The notes: generated by a model from the letters alone, not told the origin. A stretch of 24,545 nucleotides of DNA from JBBPYA01 sp038200385 (GCA_038200385.1 JBBPYA010000073.1:1-24545), one strand, 5' to 3'; shown: positions 7,508 through 18,902, numbered from the stretch's first letter. Translations and numbers: made by a program.

Positions 7508-8209
7508 GTGGACATCGTCGTCCGAGGTCGCAATGTCGACGTGCCGGAGCACTACCGCCAGCACGTCGCGGACAAGCTCGGGCGGATCGAGCGCTACGAC
7601 CACAAGCTGATCGGCGTCGACGTCGAGCTCACCCATGAGAAAAACCGGCGGCAGTCCGATGCCTGCCAGCGGGTGGAGATCACCTGCACCTCCCGCGGCC
7701 CGGTCGTCCGGTCCGAGGCCTGCGCCGCGGACTTCTACTCCGCGCTGGAAGTGGCGGTGGGCAAGCTGGAGTCCCGGCTGCGCAAGGTCGCCGACCGCCG
7801 TCGGGTGCACCACGGCCGGCACACCCCCAGGTCCGTGCACGCGGCGACCGGGGAGGCGGCCGCGGCCCTCTTCGAGCCCCCGGCCGACGACCGCGGGTCC
7901 GCTGATCAGGAGCAGGACGGCCCGGCGGTGGACACCCGGTCCGGTGGCGCGGCGACCGACCTGCTCGACGGGTCCGGCACCGACCCGACCGCCGGCGGCG
8001 GGGACGGCGACGTCGACGACCACCCCCCCGGCCAGGTCGTGCGCGACAAGGTGCACCCGAGCGAGCCGATGAGCATTGACCAGGCGTTGCTGCGGATGGA
8101 GCTGGTCGGGCACGACTTCTTCCTGTTCCAGTGCCAGGACACCGGCCGGCCGAGCGTGGTCTACCGCCGGCACGGCTACGACTACGGGGTGATCCGGCTC
8201 GCGGAATAG
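7508..8209 (+). CDS. hpf: Ribosome hibernation promoting factor, long form (HPF/RaiA)
   Basis: Binds the 30S decoding region and dimerises 70S ribosomes to 100S in stationary phase or stress. GTG 7508 has a strong ribosome site, GGAGG at 7497-7501, six bases upstream. The protein (233 residues) has the S30AE domain 1-100 (MDIVVRGRNVDVPEHYRQHV, then KLGRIERYDHKL and VEITCTSRGPVVRSEACAADFYSA). A variable acidic/Gly linker at 115-175 includes DGSGTDPTAGGGDGDVDDHP. The C-terminal dimerisation domain at about 178-233 has HPSEPMSIDQALLRMELVGHDFFLFQ and ends YDYGVIRLAE. Both domains are complete. In mycobacteria (Rv3241c) it lies directly before secA1; here seven kilobases of other genes intervene. 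Confidence 0.96.
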   Translation: MDIVVRGRNVDVPEHYRQHVADKLGRIERYDHKLIGVDVELTHEKNRRQSDACQRVEITCTSRGPVVRSEACAADFYSALEVAVGKLESRLRKVADRRRVHHGRHTPRSVHAATGEAAAALFEPPADDRGSADQEQDGPAVDTRSGGAATDLLDGSGTDPTAGGGDGDVDDHPPGQVVRDKVHPSEPMSIDQALLRMELVGHDFFLFQCQDTGRPSVVYRRHGYDYGVIRLAE

Positions 8210-8241
8210 CGACCGGCCGCGGTGTATCAGGACGGCGTACG

Positions 8242-8264
8242 CCCGCTCCGTACAGGAGAGCGGG
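8242..8264 (+). terminator. Possible hairpin terminator after hpf
   Basis: A perfect 7-bp stem, CCCGCTC (8242-8248) with GAGCGGG (8258-8264), and a 9-nt loop, 33 nt after the hpf stop. No T-run follows, so it would be the U-less hairpin type often proposed for GC-rich actinobacteria, or just a chance hairpin. Confidence 0.3.
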
Positions 8265-8303
8265 GCCTACCCGCCGCCCCCAGCCTGACTCGAGGTGGTC
8301 GAT

Positions 8304-9545
8304 GTGACATCCAAGGACGCCCTGCCCGCTGCCGGCCCGCACGGCAGCAAGTGGTGGCGGGAGCGCCGCGCCAGGGACGCGGCGCGGGCGGGCCTGACGC
8401 CCGGTCGCGGATATCTCTACCGGGCGGGCGACGTCCTGGTCGCCGCCGAGGACGAGGCCCGGCTGGCGCAGCGGCTCTCGGGCGCGGGCGGCCGCCCGGA
8501 CGAGCCGCTCAACGACCGGTTGGACCGGGGCGGCCTGCAGGTGCGCCGATGGTTGCTGCCGCAGGACACCGACGTACCGTCCCTGATCGACGCGCTGCAG
8601 GACGGGACGGACGTGCACCACCGTCCGGGCGTCGCCCCGAACCACGGATGGAGCGGGGAGCCGTTTTACCACGGAGGACCGGGCGGCCTGCCCCGTCCCG
8701 CCGCTGCGCTCGTGCCGCAGGCGGCCTCGGCGGCCACCCCCAAGGAACCGCAGCTCGCTGTGATGGACACCGGCGTGGCGCGGGACATCGCCTTGTTGCA
8801 CCCCGACCTGCTGGCCCAGCTGCGCCCCGACGCCGACGACTGGGACCAGCTGGACTCCGACGGTGACGGGATGCTGGATGCTGAGGCCGGGCACGGGACG
8901 TTCATCTGTGGTCTGGTGCATCGCCTCCAGCCGGGACTGGCTATCGACCCCGAGCTGGTCCTCACCCCGTATGGGTTCGGCGACGACATCGGGCTGGCCC
9001 TGGCGCTGATGGAGTGCACGGCGCCGGTCATCAACCTGTCCCTGGGCGGCTACACCCACGGGAACCAGCCCCCGCTGGCCACCGAGGCGGCCCTGCGTCG
9101 GCTGGGATGCGAGGTCGCCGTCGTCGCCGCCGCCGGCAACCACGCGTCGAACCGGCCGTTCTGGCCGGCAGCCTCCAAGCAGGTCCTTGCGGTCGCAGCC
9201 CTGGACACCACCGGTGCTGCAGCCGTCCCTGCCGCGTTCTCCAACTACGGCTGGTGGGTCGACATCGCTGCTCCCGGTGTGGACCTGCACAGCGCCTACG
9301 TGAAGGGCGCCCGCGTCGACGCCGAGGCTGCCGCCCCCGAGGCGTTCAACGGCTGGGCGTGCTGGAGCGGGACATCCTTTGCCGCGCCCCTGGTGGCCTC
9401 GGCCATCGCCGCGAAGGTCGCCGCCGGTGGCACGCCCGCCGTGGTAGCCGCCGAACTCCTCGCATCCCTACCCCCGCTGCCCGGGTACCCCGACTACGGC
9501 CGCGTCTTCGATCCCGGCATCGACCTGGTCTGCCGCCGGCACTAG
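8304..9545 (+). CDS. Subtilisin-like serine protease (S8 family), no signal peptide
   Basis: A 413-residue serine protease with a complete S8 triad: D155 (VMDTGV), H197 (GHGTF) and S358 (SGTSFAAP), with oxyanion N279 (AAAGNH). The catalytic domain spans about 147-410. Residues 1-146 form an N-terminal region with WWRERRARDAARAGLTPG and YLYRAGDVLVAAEDEARLAQRL, perhaps an inhibitor-like or regulatory domain. There is no signal peptide or transmembrane segment, so it probably acts in the cytoplasm, which is uncommon for S8 enzymes. GTG 8304 is preferred over GTG 8295 because GAGG (8292-8295) sits eight bases before it. It begins the accessory block between hpf and secA; its substrate is unknown. 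The nearby CHAT protease and sigma factor suggest a shared proteolytic regulatory role (inference). Confidence 0.93.
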   Translation: MTSKDALPAAGPHGSKWWRERRARDAARAGLTPGRGYLYRAGDVLVAAEDEARLAQRLSGAGGRPDEPLNDRLDRGGLQVRRWLLPQDTDVPSLIDALQDGTDVHHRPGVAPNHGWSGEPFYHGGPGGLPRPAAALVPQAASAATPKEPQLAVMDTGVARDIALLHPDLLAQLRPDADDWDQLDSDGDGMLDAEAGHGTFICGLVHRLQPGLAIDPELVLTPYGFGDDIGLALALMECTAPVINLSLGGYTHGNQPPLATEAALRRLGCEVAVVAAAGNHASNRPFWPAASKQVLAVAALDTTGAAAVPAAFSNYGWWVDIAAPGVDLHSAYVKGARVDAEAAAPEAFNGWACWSGTSFAAPLVASAIAAKVAAGGTPAVVAAELLASLPPLPGYPDYGRVFDPGIDLVCRRH

Positions 9546-9593
9546 GGCTGGCGGGGACGTCGGGACCAGCGCGGCAGATCGGGCCGGCCACCT

Positions 9594-9611
9594 ACTATGG
9601 AGTCTCGTAGT
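9594..9611. promoter_or_regulatory. Possible promoter/operator of the multicopper oxidase gene
   Basis: ACTATGGAGTCTCGTAGT is an imperfect inverted repeat whose ends (ACTA...TAGT) resemble sites bound by BlaI/CopY-type repressors. It overlaps a possible -10 hexamer, TACTAT at 9593-9598, and lies about 40 nt upstream of the TTG start. No convincing -35 is seen. Function is inferred from shape and position only. Confidence 0.3.
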
Positions 9612-9652
9612 TGCCTGCCCGCCAGTAGATGCCCGCCCGACAAGGAGCAGCA

Positions 9653-11164
9653 TTGCCCGCACGGCAACTGCCGCCCCCCGCTCGCCTGACCCGCCGCCAG
9701 CTGCTCGTCGGCGGGACCGCTCTGACCGGACTGGCCGCGCTGTCCGCGTGCACGGGCACCAGCGCGGGACCGACGTCCCGGCCGCTGGCGCCAGACGGGC
9801 CCCAGGCTTTGGCCGCCGAGGCGGCCCGCACCCCGGCCGGCGCCGGCGTGATCCCGTTCTCCCTGGTCGCGGCCCCGACCACGCTGGATCTGGGCGGGAC
9901 GACCGTGGACACCTGGGCATACGACGGGTCACTGCCCGGACCGGAGCTCCGGGCCACCGCCGGAGACATCCTGCAGGTGCGGGTCGCCAACGATCTGCCG
10001 CAGGAGACCACCGTGCACTGGCACGGCCTGGCTCTGCGCAACGACATGGACGGCGTTCCGGGTATGACGCAGCAGGCAGTCCCGGTCGGCGCTTGGATGA
10101 CGTACCGGTTCGCGCTCGGCCACCCGGGCACGTACTGGTTCCATCCGCACGTCGGCGTCCAGCTCGACCGGGGCCTGTACGCGCCGCTGATCATCGAGGA
10201 CCCGCAGGAGCGCGGAGCTTACGACGAGGAGCACGTCGTGGTGCTCGACGACTGGCTGGACGGGACCGGCCGGACACCCGACGACGTCCTGGCCGACCTG
10301 CAGGCCAACGGAATGGACATGGGCTCGGGCGGTGCGCCGGCCTCGGCGGTGCTCGGCGGCGATGCCGGCGACGTGCGGTACCCGCTGTACCTGATCAACG
10401 GGCGGGCGCCGGAGAGCCCCTACACCGTGCAGAGCGCGCCGGGCCGGCGGATCCGATTCCGCTTCATCAATGCCGGCGGGGACACGGCCTTCCGGGTCGC
10501 CCTCGGCGGACACCGGATGACCGTCACGCACACCGACGGTTTCCCGGTCGAGCCGGTCGAGGGTGCGGCGATCCTGATCGGCATGGGCGAGCGGGTGGAT
10601 GCCGTCGTAACCATGCAGGACGGCGTGTTCCCGCTGGTAGCGCTGGCCGAGGGCAAGGACTCCCTGGCCCGGGCGTTGATCCGCACCGGCTCCGGGCCGG
10701 CCCCGCCGGCCGGGATGCTGCCGGCCGAACTCGACGACCAGCTGGTCACGGTCCACCAGTTGCGCGCCACCGACGAGGTGTTCCTGCCGCTGCGGCAGCC
10801 GGACCGCAGCCACGACCTGGTCCTCGGCGGCGGGATGGGCGGTGGCAGGGGCGGATATTCCTGGAAGATCAACGGGCGAAGCTACGGCGACCGCGCGCCG
10901 TTGCAGATCCGCGAGGGGGACAACGTCCGGCTGCGTTTGCAGAACCGCACGATGATGTTCCACCCGATGCACGTCCACGGGCACACGTTCCAGGTCCGGG
11001 ACTCCGACGGGCGGGGTGCCCGCAAGGACACTCTCATCGTCCTGCCCCGGGAGACGCTCACCGTGGATCTGGTCGCGGACAATCCCGGCCAGTGGCTGGT
11101 GCACTGCCACAACATCTATCACGCCGAGGCCGGCATGATGACCCAGCTGTCCTACGTCACCTGA
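9653..11164 (+). CDS. Tat-exported lipoprotein multicopper oxidase
   Basis: Oxidises substrates (Cu(I), phenolics or metals) while reducing oxygen to water, outside the membrane. TTG 9653 is preferred because AAGGAG (9642-9647) lies five bases upstream; the in-frame ATG 9629 has no ribosome site. Residues 12-33 form a twin-arginine signal (LTRRQLLVGG) ending in a lipobox with C33 (LSAC). All four copper motifs are intact: HWHG from H122, HPH 164-166, HPMHVHGH from H437, and HCHNIYHAEAGM 484-495. These supply the type 1, 2 and 3 copper ligands, with Met as the likely axial type 1 ligand. Length 503 fits three-cupredoxin enzymes such as CueO. A Gly-rich stretch, GGGMGGGRGG, precedes the last domain. 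Copper tolerance is a guess; no copper transporter or sensor gene is adjacent. The gene converges on the next leftward one. Confidence 0.93.
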   Translation: MPARQLPPPARLTRRQLLVGGTALTGLAALSACTGTSAGPTSRPLAPDGPQALAAEAARTPAGAGVIPFSLVAAPTTLDLGGTTVDTWAYDGSLPGPELRATAGDILQVRVANDLPQETTVHWHGLALRNDMDGVPGMTQQAVPVGAWMTYRFALGHPGTYWFHPHVGVQLDRGLYAPLIIEDPQERGAYDEEHVVVLDDWLDGTGRTPDDVLADLQANGMDMGSGGAPASAVLGGDAGDVRYPLYLINGRAPESPYTVQSAPGRRIRFRFINAGGDTAFRVALGGHRMTVTHTDGFPVEPVEGAAILIGMGERVDAVVTMQDGVFPLVALAEGKDSLARALIRTGSGPAPPAGMLPAELDDQLVTVHQLRATDEVFLPLRQPDRSHDLVLGGGMGGGRGGYSWKINGRSYGDRAPLQIREGDNVRLRLQNRTMMFHPMHVHGHTFQVRDSDGRGARKDTLIVLPRETLTVDLVADNPGQWLVHCHNIYHAEAGMMTQLSYVT

Positions 11165-11203
11165 TCGACGTACCAGGCTCCAGACGACCCCGGCGGGGGG
11201 CTT

Positions 11204-11665
11204 TCAGAGCACCAGCCACGGCGTCGTCAGGCTGCTCTCGCCGTGCCGGCAGACCAGCCGGACCGGGCCCGCGGCAGGGCGGCGCAGCACGAAGGAGCCG
11301 ACCTCGTCGGCCGTTGCGGCCGCGTAGTCACCCTGCTGCGTCGCCAGCGCCACCTCGGCGGCAATCGCCGGGATGAGCTGGCCGATGACGCCGTCCTTGC
11401 CGACCTCGATCTCCATCGACAGCTCGTCCCAGGTGAACGCGAGGGTGCGGACCGCCTCGTCGCCCGCCCCCCGCACCCCGACGGTCTCGTGCAGCGCGGA
11501 ATCGAACTGCAGGGTGGCCAGGGCCAGCTCCTCGTCGATGGTGCGCCAGGTGAGTGCGGCCTGCGCGGAGCGGAGCAGGTGCTCCGGCACGTCCGGCGCG
11601 GGCTGCACCGCATCGGTCAGGTCGGCCAGCAGCTGCTCGTCGTCGTCCCACCGTGCCGACGTCAT
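11204..11665 (-). CDS. Unknown small protein coupled to sigma factor gene (possible sigma regulator)
   Basis: A 153-residue soluble protein I cannot assign to a named family. The N-terminal third is acidic and helical (WDDDEQLLADL, then VPEHLLRSAQAALTWRTIDEELA). The remainder is predicted beta-rich (AFTWDELSMEIEV, EVGSFVLRRP) and ends TTPWLVL. There are no Cys clusters, transmembrane segments or signal peptide. Its ATG overlaps the stop of the upstream sigma-factor gene (ATGA, 11662-11665), so the two are translationally coupled. By position it could be an anti-sigma factor or a substrate/adaptor of the CHAT protease, but it lacks a zinc-binding anti-sigma motif. Function is therefore open. 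Confidence 0.82.
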   Translation of the reverse strand: MTSARWDDDEQLLADLTDAVQPAPDVPEHLLRSAQAALTWRTIDEELALATLQFDSALHETVGVRGAGDEAVRTLAFTWDELSMEIEVGKDGVIGQLIPAIAAEVALATQQGDYAAATADEVGSFVLRRPAAGPVRLVCRHGESSLTTPWLVL

Positions 11666-12303
11666 GACGGCATCCTCCCGTGTCTGCCGGTCCCGTGGTC
11701 CAGGCGATCGCCGGTCCCCGGGTACAGGTCTTCATCGGATCCGAGGTAACCGCGAAGCGCAGCGGTGTCGCGGAGCCGGGACAGCGAGCGCGCCCGGGTC
11801 GGCCCGATGCTGCCGACCGGCATCCCGAGCCGGGATCCGATCTCGACGTAGCTCAGCGGCGGATCGGCGACCAGGAGCAGGAGCAGCTCGCGGTGGCGCG
11901 GCTCCAGCTCAGCCAGCCCCGCGCGCAACGCCAGCCGCCGCTCGTCCTGCAGGATGCCCTCGTCCAGATCGTCGGCGGCCTGCTCGGAGTCCAGCTCGGC
12001 GGAGTCCAGCGGGTCGACCGGGCGCGTTCGGCGGTGCGCCGAGATCACCCGCAGCGACTCGTGCTTGGTGGTCGTGACGAGCCAGCGGGGTAGCGCATCG
12101 GGTTCGCGGATCTGGCCCAGGTGCTCGACCAGCCGCAACCAGACGGTCTGGCTGACGTCCTCGGTATCCCGACCGCTCAACCGGTAGCGGCCGGCCACGG
12201 CCAGCACCAACGGAAGGTAGCGCTCCACCAAGCGGTCCCACGCCGGCTGGTCGCCACGCGCGGCCGCCGCGACGAGTTCGGCGTTGGACGGCGGGGCGCT
12301 CAT
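11662..12303 (-). CDS. Sigma-70 family (ECF-type) RNA polymerase sigma factor
   Basis: Alternative sigma factor directing RNA polymerase to its own promoters. In 213 residues there is region 2 (about 10-85: DQPAWDRLVERYLPLVLAVAGRY, DTEDVSQTVWLRLVEHLGQI, ALPRWLVTTTKHESLRVI), an acidic linker (about 95-125), and region 4 (about 130-185: LAELEPRHRELLLLLVADPPLSYVEIGSRLGMPVGSIGPTRARSLSRLR). A short C-terminal tail follows (YLGSDEDLYPG). Start ATG 12303 is preceded by GGAG eight bases upstream; the frame is open to 12561 but the extra sequence shows no sigma motif and overlaps the CHAT gene. It lies 133 nt downstream of the CHAT gene, and that gap could hold its own promoter. It is coupled to the 153-residue gene. 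No classical anti-sigma gene is adjacent. Confidence 0.93.
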   Translation of the reverse strand: MSAPPSNAELVAAAARGDQPAWDRLVERYLPLVLAVAGRYRLSGRDTEDVSQTVWLRLVEHLGQIREPDALPRWLVTTTKHESLRVISAHRRTRPVDPLDSAELDSEQAADDLDEGILQDERRLALRAGLAELEPRHRELLLLLVADPPLSYVEIGSRLGMPVGSIGPTRARSLSRLRDTAALRGYLGSDEDLYPGTGDRLDHGTGRHGRMPS

Positions 12304-12436
12304 CGGCCCCGCTCCGTGCTGGGGCGCGGTCCTCGCCCGCCAGCCCCCGAGCGGCACGGACCGCCGCCTCGCGAGATCAGAGGCGGGTTGCAGCGGCATA
12401 CCTCTACAGAGCGGGCAGCGGCCCCGCTGATACATC

Positions 12437-15082
12437 TCATCCGGTCCCCAGGCAGTTGAATCCGGCGGCGGCGGCCAGCGCGGCGGGATCGTCGCGATCG
12501 ACCCCGCTCGCGGTGGCGGCCAGCGCGGCAGCCACCGGGACGCCGGCGGCCAGCCGGGCATGCATGCCGAGCATCAGCGGAGCGCTGGCCTCGTCGGGGA
12601 CGGGGATACAGGTGGCGACGAGGGTGCGGGTGCCCATCGCCAGCAGCGCATTGGCCAGCCCCAGGGTCTCCTCACCGGCCCGCACTGCCCCGACGCCGGC
12701 CTGGCAGGCGGCCAGGACGACGAGCCCCGGCGGTCGGGTCAGCCGCTCCAGGTCGTAGACGGTGAGTCGGCCGTCGGCCAGCTCCAGGGCCGAGAACAGC
12801 GGGTTGTCCGTGCGCAGCCGGCCGTGCGTGGCCAGGTGTGCCCAGGACGCGCCGTCCATCGCCTGGAGCGTGGCGGCCACGGTCGCCGCGCCGTCACTGA
12901 GGCAGCGGGCCCCGGGGTTTGCGGCCGCCAGCGCGGCGATCTCGGCTCGGGCGCCGGGCAGCCCGGGTCCGGCCACCAACACGGCCGGTCCCGCCCGGTC
13001 GGGTACGGCGATGCCGTCGGCGCGGTGCCACGCGGTCGCCGACGGGGCCACCGCCAGGGGCCGCCCCACCAGGGCCGGCAGCTGGCTCCAGGGCAGCCCG
13101 TGCAGCGCGTTGGCGGGGACGACGACGAGGTCCCGGTCGCCGACGACCGGCAAGAGGCGGGCCAGGATGCGCTCCTGCAGGCGGACCGCCCCGGTAGTCG
13201 CCGCCGCCATCGCGGCCGTCGCCGAACTCACCGATCGGGGGCGGGCGGCCATCCGGCGCAGGCCGAAGTGCACGACCGCGAGATCGTCGGCGACCGCGGC
13301 GGTCTCGCCCAGCCGGTACAGGCCGGCCCGGCCGTCCACGAGGACGACGGCGGACAGCGTGCCCGCGACGTCGACGTAGGCGATCAGCGCCCGTGGGCCC
13401 AGCCGGTCGCGTAGTTGCGCCACCGTCGGGGGGCCGGGTGGGGTCCCGTGCGGGGTTCCCGGCATCCGGCGGGTGACGGCCTGGATCTCGCTCTCCAGCG
13501 CTGCCTGCTGGCGGCGCAGGGCAGCGGCGCCGGGTCGCTGGTCGAGCAGTGCGGCCTCCAGCGCGGTCGTGACCTGGCGCAGGTCGGTGAGCAGCCCGGC
13601 CAGCTCGGCGTCCTCCGGTGGTCGTACCGGCGGCAGCCGCAGGGTCCAGGCCCGCCACCGCTCGGTCCAGGCCAGTACCCGCTCGGCGTCGCCGGCCTGC
13701 ACGGCCAGGGCCAGCCCCAACTCGGTCAGTTCGCGCCCGTGCGCCGCCGCGTGCACCCGCAGCTCGGTGGCGCCGAGCCCGGCGCGGTGGCGGTCCAGGG
13801 CCCGCAGCCCGGCGTCCAGCGCCGAGCGGACCGACCCCGGCCGGGTGTGCTGGCGCAGCAGCGCCTCGGCATGCCAGGCCCGGATCTGGATGTCCACGGA
13901 GTCGGTCCGGCGGGCCGCGGCCGCGGCCCGCAGCAGGTCCTCGGCCTCCGCCCGGGCACCGGTGGCCAACGCCGCACGGGCGGTGATCAGGCGGGCGTCC
14001 AGCGCCAGGCTGTGCCAGCCGGCCGCGGCCAGCGCGGGCCCGAGCCGGCGGCCCTGCCGAAGCTGGGCGGGTCCGAGTTGCCCGGCGGCGGCAGCGCGTA
14101 GCCCGACGTACTCGGCGACCAACGCCCAGCCGGGGCGCTGCTGCCGCCGGAACCCCGCCGTGGCCTGGGCGGACAGCGTGCCGGCCAGCTGCGGGTCGCC
14201 GCCGGACAACACCGCCTGGGCCTGGAGCAGGTGGGTCTCGGCGAGGCTGGTGTCGGTGCCGAGCTCGGTCATGATCTGGGCCGCGGCGGCAGCGGCGGCG
14301 GCCGCCTCCTCGGCAAGCCCGGCCGAAAGCAGCAGCTCCGCACGGTCGTAGAGCAGTTCCGGCGCGGGCAGCCCGGTCTGCCGGTAGGACGCCTCGGTGG
14401 CGTCGTAGCGCGCCAGCGCGGCCGGCAGGTCCCCGGCCCGGGCCGCGACGTACCCGAGGTTCCAGGTCGCCTCGGCCGCGGCCAGCGGTTGACCGAGTTG
14501 CTCGTAGAGGGCGGCCGCCCGGCGCAGGTCCGTCTCGGCTGCGGGCAGCCGGCCGGCGACGGCGTGCAGCAGCCCGCGGTTGTTGCGCAACCGCGCCTCC
14601 CACATCCGGTCGCCGCCGCGGTGCAGGACCGGCAGCGCCCGGCGGAAGTCCTCCAATGCCTCGTCCAGGCGGCCGCAGCGCTGCAGGATCAGCCCGCGCT
14701 GGGCCCGCAGCCGCGCCGCCGGCAGGCCGCGCAGGGTGACCGCGGCTCGTTCGGCCTGGGCCAGGGCGGCGCCCACCGACCCGCGGTCCAGCAGCGCGAA
14801 CGCCAGGCTCATCCGGGCCTCCGCGGCCGCGTCGGCGTTGCCGACCCGCCGCGCGGTCTGCACGGCGCTGCGCAACGCGGCGATCCCGGCGGGCAGATCG
14901 CCCAGCCGCTTGTGGGCCAGCCCCAGCGCCCGCAGCGCGGTCGAGCGCGCGACGGGGTCACGCTCGGACCTCGATCGTCGGACCGCCTGCTCGGCGCACT
15001 CCTGCGCGGCCCGTGGGTCGGCACCCACGAGGTCCAGCGCCCGCGCCGCCAGCTGCGCGGCCGAATCGGGCGAATCACCCAT
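12437..15082 (-). CDS. TPR-CHAT protein (caspase-like protease with tetratricopeptide repeats)
   Basis: CHAT domains are caspase-fold cysteine peptidases, often controlled by attached TPR sensor domains. This 881-residue protein has helical TPR-like repeats over about 1-480 (for example ALRALGLAHKRLGDLPAGI, ARLRNNRGLLHAVAGRL and ATWNLGYVAARAGDLPAAL). A coiled stretch follows at about 500-550. The C-terminal CHAT domain spans about 570-881 with catalytic H753 (HLATHGR) and C793 (LAACQAG), 40 residues apart as usual, so the active site looks intact. There is no signal peptide, so it is probably cytoplasmic. ATG 15082 (MGDSPDSAAQL) is chosen over ATG 15121 because the TPR sequence begins there; no clear ribosome site is seen for either. 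It lies 48 nt after the GNAT gene and upstream of the sigma gene, probably one operon. Confidence 0.93.
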   Translation of the reverse strand: MGDSPDSAAQLAARALDLVGADPRAAQECAEQAVRRSRSERDPVARSTALRALGLAHKRLGDLPAGIAALRSAVQTARRVGNADAAAEARMSLAFALLDRGSVGAALAQAERAAVTLRGLPAARLRAQRGLILQRCGRLDEALEDFRRALPVLHRGGDRMWEARLRNNRGLLHAVAGRLPAAETDLRRAAALYEQLGQPLAAAEATWNLGYVAARAGDLPAALARYDATEASYRQTGLPAPELLYDRAELLLSAGLAEEAAAAAAAAAQIMTELGTDTSLAETHLLQAQAVLSGGDPQLAGTLSAQATAGFRRQQRPGWALVAEYVGLRAAAAGQLGPAQLRQGRRLGPALAAAGWHSLALDARLITARAALATGARAEAEDLLRAAAAARRTDSVDIQIRAWHAEALLRQHTRPGSVRSALDAGLRALDRHRAGLGATELRVHAAAHGRELTELGLALAVQAGDAERVLAWTERWRAWTLRLPPVRPPEDAELAGLLTDLRQVTTALEAALLDQRPGAAALRRQQAALESEIQAVTRRMPGTPHGTPPGPPTVAQLRDRLGPRALIAYVDVAGTLSAVVLVDGRAGLYRLGETAAVADDLAVVHFGLRRMAARPRSVSSATAAMAAATTGAVRLQERILARLLPVVGDRDLVVVPANALHGLPWSQLPALVGRPLAVAPSATAWHRADGIAVPDRAGPAVLVAGPGLPGARAEIAALAAANPGARCLSDGAATVAATLQAMDGASWAHLATHGRLRTDNPLFSALELADGRLTVYDLERLTRPPGLVVLAACQAGVGAVRAGEETLGLANALLAMGTRTLVATCIPVPDEASAPLMLGMHARLAAGVPVAAALAATASGVDRDDPAALAAAAGFNCLGTG

Positions 15083-15130
15083 CGCGCGATCATGGCAGTA
15101 CCGGGCCTGCATGCGGACCACCCGAGCCGG

Positions 15131-15715
15131 CTACCCGAACTTCCGGGCCGGAGCGTCACCGGCCAGCCGGGCGTAGAGCACCAGACTCCGAGGTCGGCCG
15201 TCGCGATCGGTCTCGGCTTCGCGCAGCAGCCCCTCGGGGCTGAACCCGGCTCGTTCGGCGGTGCGACAGCTGGCGCCGTTGTCCGGCGCGGCCAGCAGCG
15301 AAACCCGACGGAAGCCGTGGTCGAAGGCCCATGCCGCCAGCGCATCGGTCGCCTCGGCCGCGTAGCCATGCCCACGCGCCAGCGGCGCCACCCAGTAGCC
15401 CACCTCCGGCCCGAGGGGGCCGGTCAATCGCATCAGGCCCGCCGAGGCGACCAGCCGCCCGGAGTCCCGCAGGACCACCGCGAACTGCATGCCGGTGCCT
15501 GCCTTCCGCTCGGTCCAGGCCAGCACGGAGACGAAGTTGCGGGCATCGCCCTTGGTATACGGCGACGGGACGGCGACCACCCAGGTCTGGATGAGCGGGT
15601 CCTGGCACGCGCGGTAAACCTCAGCGGCGTCGTCGTCTCGCCACGGCCGCAGCAGCAGTCGCGGTGAGGACACCGTCTCGGTCGTCAGGTCGACATCGGC
15701 GAGGTGCAGTCCCAT
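15131..15715 (-). CDS. GNAT family N-acetyltransferase (RimJ/RimL-like)
   Basis: Transfers acetyl from acetyl-CoA to an amine, in this subfamily often a protein N-terminus or a small molecule; the substrate is not predictable. The 194-residue protein has the family start VSSPRLLLRPWRDDDAAEVYRACQDP, then VVLRDSGRLVASAGLMRL and EVGYWVAPLARGHGYAAEAT (acetyl-CoA loop, RGHGY variant of RxxGxG/A). It continues with RRVSLLAAPDNGASCRTAERAGF and SLVLYARL at the end. ATG 15715 is used; ATG 15727 is also possible and neither has a strong ribosome site. The frame is open to 15826, but that would overlap the secA ribosome site. It reads away from secA and is 48 nt from the CHAT gene, so it may be the first gene of that operon. 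Confidence 0.9.
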   Translation of the reverse strand: MGLHLADVDLTTETVSSPRLLLRPWRDDDAAEVYRACQDPLIQTWVVAVPSPYTKGDARNFVSVLAWTERKAGTGMQFAVVLRDSGRLVASAGLMRLTGPLGPEVGYWVAPLARGHGYAAEATDALAAWAFDHGFRRVSLLAAPDNGASCRTAERAGFSPEGLLREAETDRDGRPRSLVLYARLAGDAPARKFG

Positions 15716-15829
15716 CACCGGGATCATGCCGCTCGGCCGGTCCCGCGTCGCTCGACATATTCCGGGCCGGTCGTCCTCGCGGCCTACGATGGCCGCAGAT
15801 CCGTCTGTTTCGAGGAGTGAATTCATACC

Positions 15830-18902
<3,073 letters not shown>

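Noticed and set aside
12304..12561. N-terminal extension of the sigma factor, including a CPLC motif
   Set aside because: It overlaps the CHAT gene end and shows no sigma-family similarity; ATG 12303 has its own ribosome site.
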